From assembly GCA_023227835.1 (NCBI GenBank), contig JALOCI010000004.1, forward strand, positions 1-64,000: a DNA stretch of 64,000 nucleotides, read 5' to 3'. The stretch comes from Bacteroidales bacterium (GTDB lineage: Bacteria > Bacteroidota > Bacteroidia > Bacteroidales > UBA932). Shown in pieces: positions 59,884-64,000 of the stretch. Below the pieces are notes generated by a model. It saw only the letters and a program-made list of their open reading frames with translations, was not told the DNA's origin and searched no databases. Every line of letters starts with the position of its first letter. Positions within the stretch are counted from its first letter, which is position 1. Made by a program: the position numbers and the translations under genes.

Positions 59884-62162
59884 ATTATATGTTCTTGTAT
59901 TTTACTTATAAGAAACTCTTTTTCAATAGGTTTTGGAACAAAATCCAAAAAACCTTCAGATAGTGCCCTTCTTTTTTCTTCTTCACCGGCAAAAGCAGTT
60001 ACAGCTAATACAGGTATTTCCGGTCTCTCTCTTTTTATTATTTTATTAGCCTGATAACCATTCATCAAAGGCATATTTAAATCCATAAGAATCATATTTA
60101 CATCTTTCAGTTCCCTACATGACTCAACTGCTTCGTTACCGTTTCTAGCCCTAATGACAATGTAATTTTGAGGAGAGAGAATTTTTTCAATAAGGAGAAA
60201 ATTAACATCCTCATCTTCTGCAACAATCAATGTTTTAGACACATATCCGGTTAAATGACGTTGATTGCTTTCCTGAATTATATCTATAATATTATTATCA
60301 GCTTCATTGTACGGAAGGGTAAAATAAAATGTTGTTCCCTCACCGACAACCGAATCAAGCCAGATCTCTCCGCCAAGCAGTTCCACATAAGCCTTGCAGA
60401 TCGGAAGTCCCAATCCTGACCCGCCATACTTCCTGCTATCCCCGACTTCAATTTGTCTGAACCTTTTGAATATCTCATCAAACATATTGTCTGGTATACC
60501 TATTCCTGTATCTTTAACAAAAAACCTTATTTTTTCAGGAATCAGTTCATATCCTAATTCAACAGATCCCTCATGTGTAAACTTAAACGCATTCGTTAAA
60601 AGATTAGATATAATCTGAATAAATTTAATCTCATCACTATTTAAAAATGCTTTGTCATCAGGAAGGGCAAGATTCATATTAATAGCCACACCCTGTTCTT
60701 TTGCCTTTATAGAAAACTGATCACAGATTTGCCTTATGATACTATTTGCATTGAAGTGTTTTTTATTACAAGTCTCCTGCCCTGCCTCCAATGCTGATAT
60801 GTTTACAATATCCTTGATTATAACCAATAATTGCTGACCACTTTTCTGGATAATTTCTGAAAAAGCAACCCTCTCACCCTGCGATACCTCCTGTTCAGTG
60901 AGCATTTGAGCAAAGCCCATAATAGCATTGAGAGGGGTTCTTATCTCATGTGAGATATTGTGAAGAAATGCTGTCTTCAGCCGATCACTCTCTTCTGCTT
61001 TTTCCTTCGCTTTTATAAAATCTGCAAGTAAAGTCTTTCGCTCCGTAACATCCTCCATAATAATAATATACTTGGAAATTTCCCCATTATCATTCATGAT
61101 TGATGAAATGTCAGTTTTAGCCCAAAACACCTCACCGTTTTTTTTCTTGTTCTGAAACTCTCCCTGCCATATATTACCTGCATCTATTTTTTCAATAAGC
61201 TTATTATAGAAATTGCTCTCATTTATGCCTGAGTTGAGGATTTTTGAATTATCCTTAATCAGATCCTCTAATGAATAACCTGTTAATTCTGTGAATTTTG
61301 GATTTACATATTCAACTATACCACTTCTATCTGTTATTATCACGCATACAGGGTTTTGTTCAACAGCCCTGCTAAGAAGTCTGATTCGGGATTCAGACTG
61401 TCTCAGGGATGTAATATCCCTTACAAGTACGTGTCTTGCCGGTCGGTCATCAAATGAAAAGGGATGGGAACTTGTCTCCATCAGTATAATATTTCCGTCT
61501 TTACGGACACTTTCTATATCTGTTTCATACCTGTATTTAGGGCCATTCCTTGTATAGTCTGAAATAATATAATCTTTTTCATTAACTATTATATCATTTA
61601 CCTTCATGGAAAGGAACTCCTCTCTGGTGTAACCATAAAGATTCAGTGCAGATGTATTAACTTCCAGGAAGAACAAGGTCTCGACATCATATATCCACAT
61701 AGGTTGTGGATTTTTTGCGAACATATAACGATAAATTCTCTCACTATCGGTTAACCTCTTCTCAGCCATCTCTTTTTCACGCATAACCCGCTTCTGGTCC
61801 AAAGCATTCATGATTGCGCTGTTGAGCCGTCTGAGATTATCTTTCAAAATATAATCATCTGCTCCTGACTTAAGAGAATTTACAGCAGTCTCTTCATTAA
61901 TCGATCCGGTTATTAGTATAAAAGGAGACCCGGGTAACAATTCATTCCGGATTTTAAGAGCCTCCATGCCGTTGAAATTAGGCAAATTGTAATCTGAAAG
62001 TATAATGTCCGGTTTATATGTGTCTATTGCATTTAAATACGCCTGACTTGTTTCAACGGCTATTGATTCGAATATTATATCGCCATCAAGGATAAAATCC
62101 TTAATCATTCTTAAGTCAGAAGGGTTGTCTTCGACAAATAATATCTTCAGCTTCGTATCCAT
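59880..62162 (-). CDS. Hybrid sensor histidine kinase (REC-PAS-PAS-HisKA-HATPase-REC)
   Basis: 760-aa soluble hybrid kinase with no membrane segment. Order: receiver 1 (about 5-122, phospho-acceptor D57 in ILSDYNLPN), two PAS domains (about 140-255 and 265-380), HisKA with NISHEIRTPLNAIMGF near 403, HATPase with FVKDTGIGIP and KYGGSGLGLPICK, and receiver 2 (about 640-757; MILMDLNMPLMNGY). Receivers at both ends suggest it works inside a phosphorelay, receiving as well as sending phosphate. The DUF1460 gene overlaps its end, but no response regulator with an output domain is nearby. A perfect -7 box lies 27 nt upstream. Confidence 0.9.
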   Translation of the reverse strand: MDTKLKILFVEDNPSDLRMIKDFILDGDIIFESIAVETSQAYLNAIDTYKPDIILSDYNLPNFNGMEALKIRNELLPGSPFILITGSINEETAVNSLKSGADDYILKDNLRRLNSAIMNALDQKRVMREKEMAEKRLTDSERIYRYMFAKNPQPMWIYDVETLFFLEVNTSALNLYGYTREEFLSMKVNDIIVNEKDYIISDYTRNGPKYRYETDIESVRKDGNIILMETSSHPFSFDDRPARHVLVRDITSLRQSESRIRLLSRAVEQNPVCVIITDRSGIVEYVNPKFTELTGYSLEDLIKDNSKILNSGINESNFYNKLIEKIDAGNIWQGEFQNKKKNGEVFWAKTDISSIMNDNGEISKYIIIMEDVTERKTLLADFIKAKEKAEESDRLKTAFLHNISHEIRTPLNAIMGFAQMLTEQEVSQGERVAFSEIIQKSGQQLLVIIKDIVNISALEAGQETCNKKHFNANSIIRQICDQFSIKAKEQGVAINMNLALPDDKAFLNSDEIKFIQIISNLLTNAFKFTHEGSVELGYELIPEKIRFFVKDTGIGIPDNMFDEIFKRFRQIEVGDSRKYGGSGLGLPICKAYVELLGGEIWLDSVVGEGTTFYFTLPYNEADNNIIDIIQESNQRHLTGYVSKTLIVAEDEDVNFLLIEKILSPQNYIVIRARNGNEAVESCRELKDVNMILMDLNMPLMNGYQANKIIKRERPEIPVLAVTAFAGEEEKRRALSEGFLDFVPKPIEKEFLISKIQEHII

Positions 62163-62188
62163 AAATGAAAATCACTAAGCTTAATATA

Positions 62189-62196
62189 CAAATATA
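62189..62196 (-). promoter_or_regulatory. Bacteroidota -7 box (TATATTTG) for the hybrid kinase
   Basis: Perfect TAnnTTTG on the minus strand, 26 nt before the kinase start at 62162. Confidence 0.45.
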
Positions 62197-62345
62197 TTAA
62201 AAAAGAGGAAAAGTTTGCTGATTTGTTTTGCCTTTCTGTCGATCATAAACCATTATTCGTATAATAAACAGTTTTTGCTTTGGGATTTCTTTTTACAGGG
62301 TACAGTAGTTGCTGAATTCCGAAGAAAATAATCAACAAAACAGAA

Positions 62346-63083
62346 ATGAGACATAAGTTATCGACACTCTTATTACTTGTAAATATTACAATATTCACAA
62401 TTTTCACGACATCCTGTGAAAAAGATGATAAAATACGAAATGATGGTATAGCCACCAGTTCTGCTATATTCAACACATCTCTTTCATATTCTGCACTTGC
62501 GGACATTGAGGGGAATAATTACAAAACCATTACAATCGGAACTCAGACATGGATGGCAGAGAATCTACGTACAACATCTTACAATGATGGTTCTGCAATA
62601 TTAAAAATAGAGAGTGCTTATAACTGGCAAAGCGATGAAAATGGAGCATATTGCGAATACAAGAATGAAACACAAGAAGATACCATCGCAACTTATGGAA
62701 GATTATATAGTTGGTATACTGTTCAGAAAGGGAATTTATGCCCGTCGGGCTGGCATGTGCCTTCAAAAGATGAATTTCAAACGCTTTTTGACTGTATAAA
62801 TAGCATACATAAAGGCGGAGCATTAAAAGAGGCAGGGAAGTATCACTGGTATTCTCCTAACAGTTATGCAACGAATGAAAGTGGATTTACAGCCCTCCCC
62901 GGAGGAGCCCGTTTTAAAGGAGGGTCTTTTGGGAATCTCAATTATTATGGATATTGGTGGACATCCACATCATACTCTCAAAGTGGAGCATATGCAATGG
63001 GACTTTATTATTCAGACGGTGATGTCAGTTTCAACGGTAGCAATATGCATACGGGGTATTCAATCAGATGTATCAAAGATTAA
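62346..63083 (+). CDS. FISUMP-domain surface lipoprotein
   Basis: 245-aa lipoprotein with a signal peptide and lipobox ending TTSCEKDD. The acidic residues right after the cysteine resemble the Bacteroidota lipoprotein surface-export signal. Residues about 55-245 are a Fibrobacter-succinogenes major-paralogous (FISUMP) domain: TIGTQTWMAENLRT, YGRLYSWYTV, LCPSGWHVPSKDEFQTL, GFTALPGG, YWWTSTS and the terminal YSIRCIKD. Its role is unknown; it is commonly cell-surface. It is flanked by the divergent kinase and a convergent hydrolase, with no operon partner. Confidence 0.82.
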   Translation: MRHKLSTLLLLVNITIFTIFTTSCEKDDKIRNDGIATSSAIFNTSLSYSALADIEGNNYKTITIGTQTWMAENLRTTSYNDGSAILKIESAYNWQSDENGAYCEYKNETQEDTIATYGRLYSWYTVQKGNLCPSGWHVPSKDEFQTLFDCINSIHKGGALKEAGKYHWYSPNSYATNESGFTALPGGARFKGGSFGNLNYYGYWWTSTSYSQSGAYAMGLYYSDGDVSFNGSNMHTGYSIRCIKD

Positions 63084-63088
63084 AATAT

Positions 63089-63940
63089 CTATCTTATATC
63101 TTCGCCTCTGAATGGTTGTCTGAAATATTTGCCGACTGTAGTGTTAAATAGTTCCGGTTGTTCTCTTGGAACCCTGTGAGTTGCGTCCGGAAAAATACAG
63201 AGATTGGCATAAGGTATACTTTTATAGATGAATAACGTATGTTCAAGTTTAATAATATCTCTGTCTGCCGAAAGAACCAATACCGGAACCTTGATCCGTC
63301 CAAGATCTGCTGATGACAATCTTGGTTGGAACTCTACCATTCTGTATCGTTGTTGAATAACTTTCCAGTTTTTCGTAGTGTCCTTTTTGGCCAGCATTTG
63401 CTCGGCCTGTATCCTTTTTCGTTTAGTCGGCTCTATAAAACCGGGATAAAGAGCATTGGTATCAGGTGTTACGTTGGCTCCGTAAACTGCAATTTTCTTA
63501 ACGGATTTAGGGTGTTTAATCCCCATTATAAGAGCAATTATACCTCCGTCACTATATCCAATTACATACGCAGAGTCAAGTCCGATTTTTGTTAAGAGGC
63601 CAGCAACATCATCTGCTAATATGTCGTATGTCAGAGAATCGGGTCCTAATTCAGATTTTCCACGGCCCCTGCTATCAATTGCAATTACGTGGTAATCTTT
63701 TGAAAAAAAAGAGATTTGATGGCTCATGTCTTTGATACTGTTTCCATTGCCGTGAAGAATAACCAGCGGCTCTCCTTTCCCATAAGATTCATAGTAAATT
63801 TTAACGTTTCCGACTTTAAGGGATGATCCTGCTTCAGGATTATTCCCATAATGCGTATCGGTTACCTGTCCCGGGAGATTGCCCAATCCTAAAAAGGTTA
63901 TAAAGCATTGTATTAATAAAACTGTCTTATAAAAATGCAT
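63089..63940 (-). CDS. Exported alpha/beta hydrolase
   Basis: 283-aa alpha/beta-hydrolase with a signal peptide (about 1-25). The nucleophile is S130 in GYSDGG, the acid probably D231 in SADRDI, and the histidine is in DATHRVPRE. The oxyanion segment LHGNGNS and DSRGRGKSE fit the family. It begins 17 nt after the end of the gene at the window edge, so it is probably cotranscribed with it. The substrate is unknown. It is convergent with the FISUMP gene (5-nt gap). Confidence 0.85.
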   Translation of the reverse strand: MHFYKTVLLIQCFITFLGLGNLPGQVTDTHYGNNPEAGSSLKVGNVKIYYESYGKGEPLVILHGNGNSIKDMSHQISFFSKDYHVIAIDSRGRGKSELGPDSLTYDILADDVAGLLTKIGLDSAYVIGYSDGGIIALIMGIKHPKSVKKIAVYGANVTPDTNALYPGFIEPTKRKRIQAEQMLAKKDTTKNWKVIQQRYRMVEFQPRLSSADLGRIKVPVLVLSADRDIIKLEHTLFIYKSIPYANLCIFPDATHRVPREQPELFNTTVGKYFRQPFRGEDIR

Positions 63941-63957
63941 GTTAAAATGTTTAATAA

Positions 63958-64000
63958 TTAAAAAGAATAGCCCATGTTTATAGTCAGGGGGATTTTTACT
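63958..64000 (-). CDS. C-terminal end of a probable outer-membrane beta-barrel protein (cut by window edge)
   Basis: The last 13 codons of a minus-strand gene enter the window: VKIPLTINMGYSF then TAA. Alternating residues and a final phenylalanine are typical of the last strand of an outer-membrane beta-barrel. It lies 17 nt upstream of the exported hydrolase. With so few residues the call is tentative. Confidence 0.4.
   Translation of the reverse strand, partial: VKIPLTINMGYSF

Overview
The window is a gene-dense chromosomal segment of a Bacteroidota bacterium, most likely an anaerobic amino-acid-fermenting member of the order Bacteroidales. The evidence is: a recurring TAnnTTTG promoter box (the Bacteroidota -7 element) 17-31 nt before many starts; the long Bacteroidota forms of QueA and of the PurF-like amidotransferase; loosely defined lipoprotein signals followed by acidic residues; DUF1460, GIN/DUF2807 and FISUMP proteins; and the type of lysine-fermentation cluster known from Porphyromonas-like species. 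I see no insertion sequence, prophage, CRISPR array, tRNA or rRNA.

Layout. 1-1.9 kb: end of carB and rmuC. 1.9-10.3 kb (+): a tight eight-gene operon holding a MarR regulator, HdrC-, HdrB- and HdrA-like proteins, a small two-cluster ferredoxin-like protein, a membrane HdrDE-like protein, a cysteate synthase and a SulP anion transporter. 10.3-22.2 kb (-): a twelve-gene lysine-fermentation operon, atoD-kal-kce-kdd-kdd-kamA-kamB-kamC-kamD-kamE-atoA-thiolase. 22.4-28.4 kb: an acyltransferase and acyl-CoA synthetase pair, a DUF255 protein that has lost its cysteines, and queA. 28.4-29.4 kb: a 500-base non-coding region with repeated TTACATTTGT motifs in front of an XRE-type regulator. 29.4-39.4 kb: pyrD, cinA, a serine-hydrolase lipoprotein, an SDR, a dipeptidase, an ECF sigma/putative anti-sigma/GIN-domain trio, pruA and a D-cysteine-desulfhydrase-like gene. 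39.4-47.7 kb: a large periplasmic amidase, an L-cysteine-desulfidase-family gene, htpG, and a DUF47/Pit phosphate pair. 47.7-52.4 kb (-): leuACDB with a leader-peptide attenuator. 52.5-59 kb: crotonase and 3-hydroxyacyl-CoA dehydrogenase, a REC-REC-PPDK_N protein, and a frameshifted PurF-like gene. 59-64 kb: a DUF1460 amidase, a hybrid histidine kinase, a FISUMP lipoprotein, an alpha/beta hydrolase and the end of a probable outer-membrane beta-barrel.

How the genes work together. The lysine operon encodes every lysine-specific step from L-lysine to crotonyl-CoA and acetoacetate, plus the CoA-transferase and thiolase that finish the route to butyrate and acetyl-CoA. Butyryl-CoA dehydrogenase/EtfAB and Pta/AckA are not in the window. 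The crotonase and hydroxyacyl-CoA dehydrogenase at 52.5-54.1 kb can join this to acetoacetyl-CoA. The Hdr-like operon would form a flavin/iron-sulfur electron-transfer complex tied to a quinone-facing membrane subunit; its partners are unknown.

The points most worth following up are the Hdr-like/cysteate-synthase/SulP operon, the leu attenuator, the REC-REC-PPDK_N protein without a phosphohistidine domain, the XRE operator-like repeats, the tandem kdd genes, and the one-base frameshift in the PurF-like gene.
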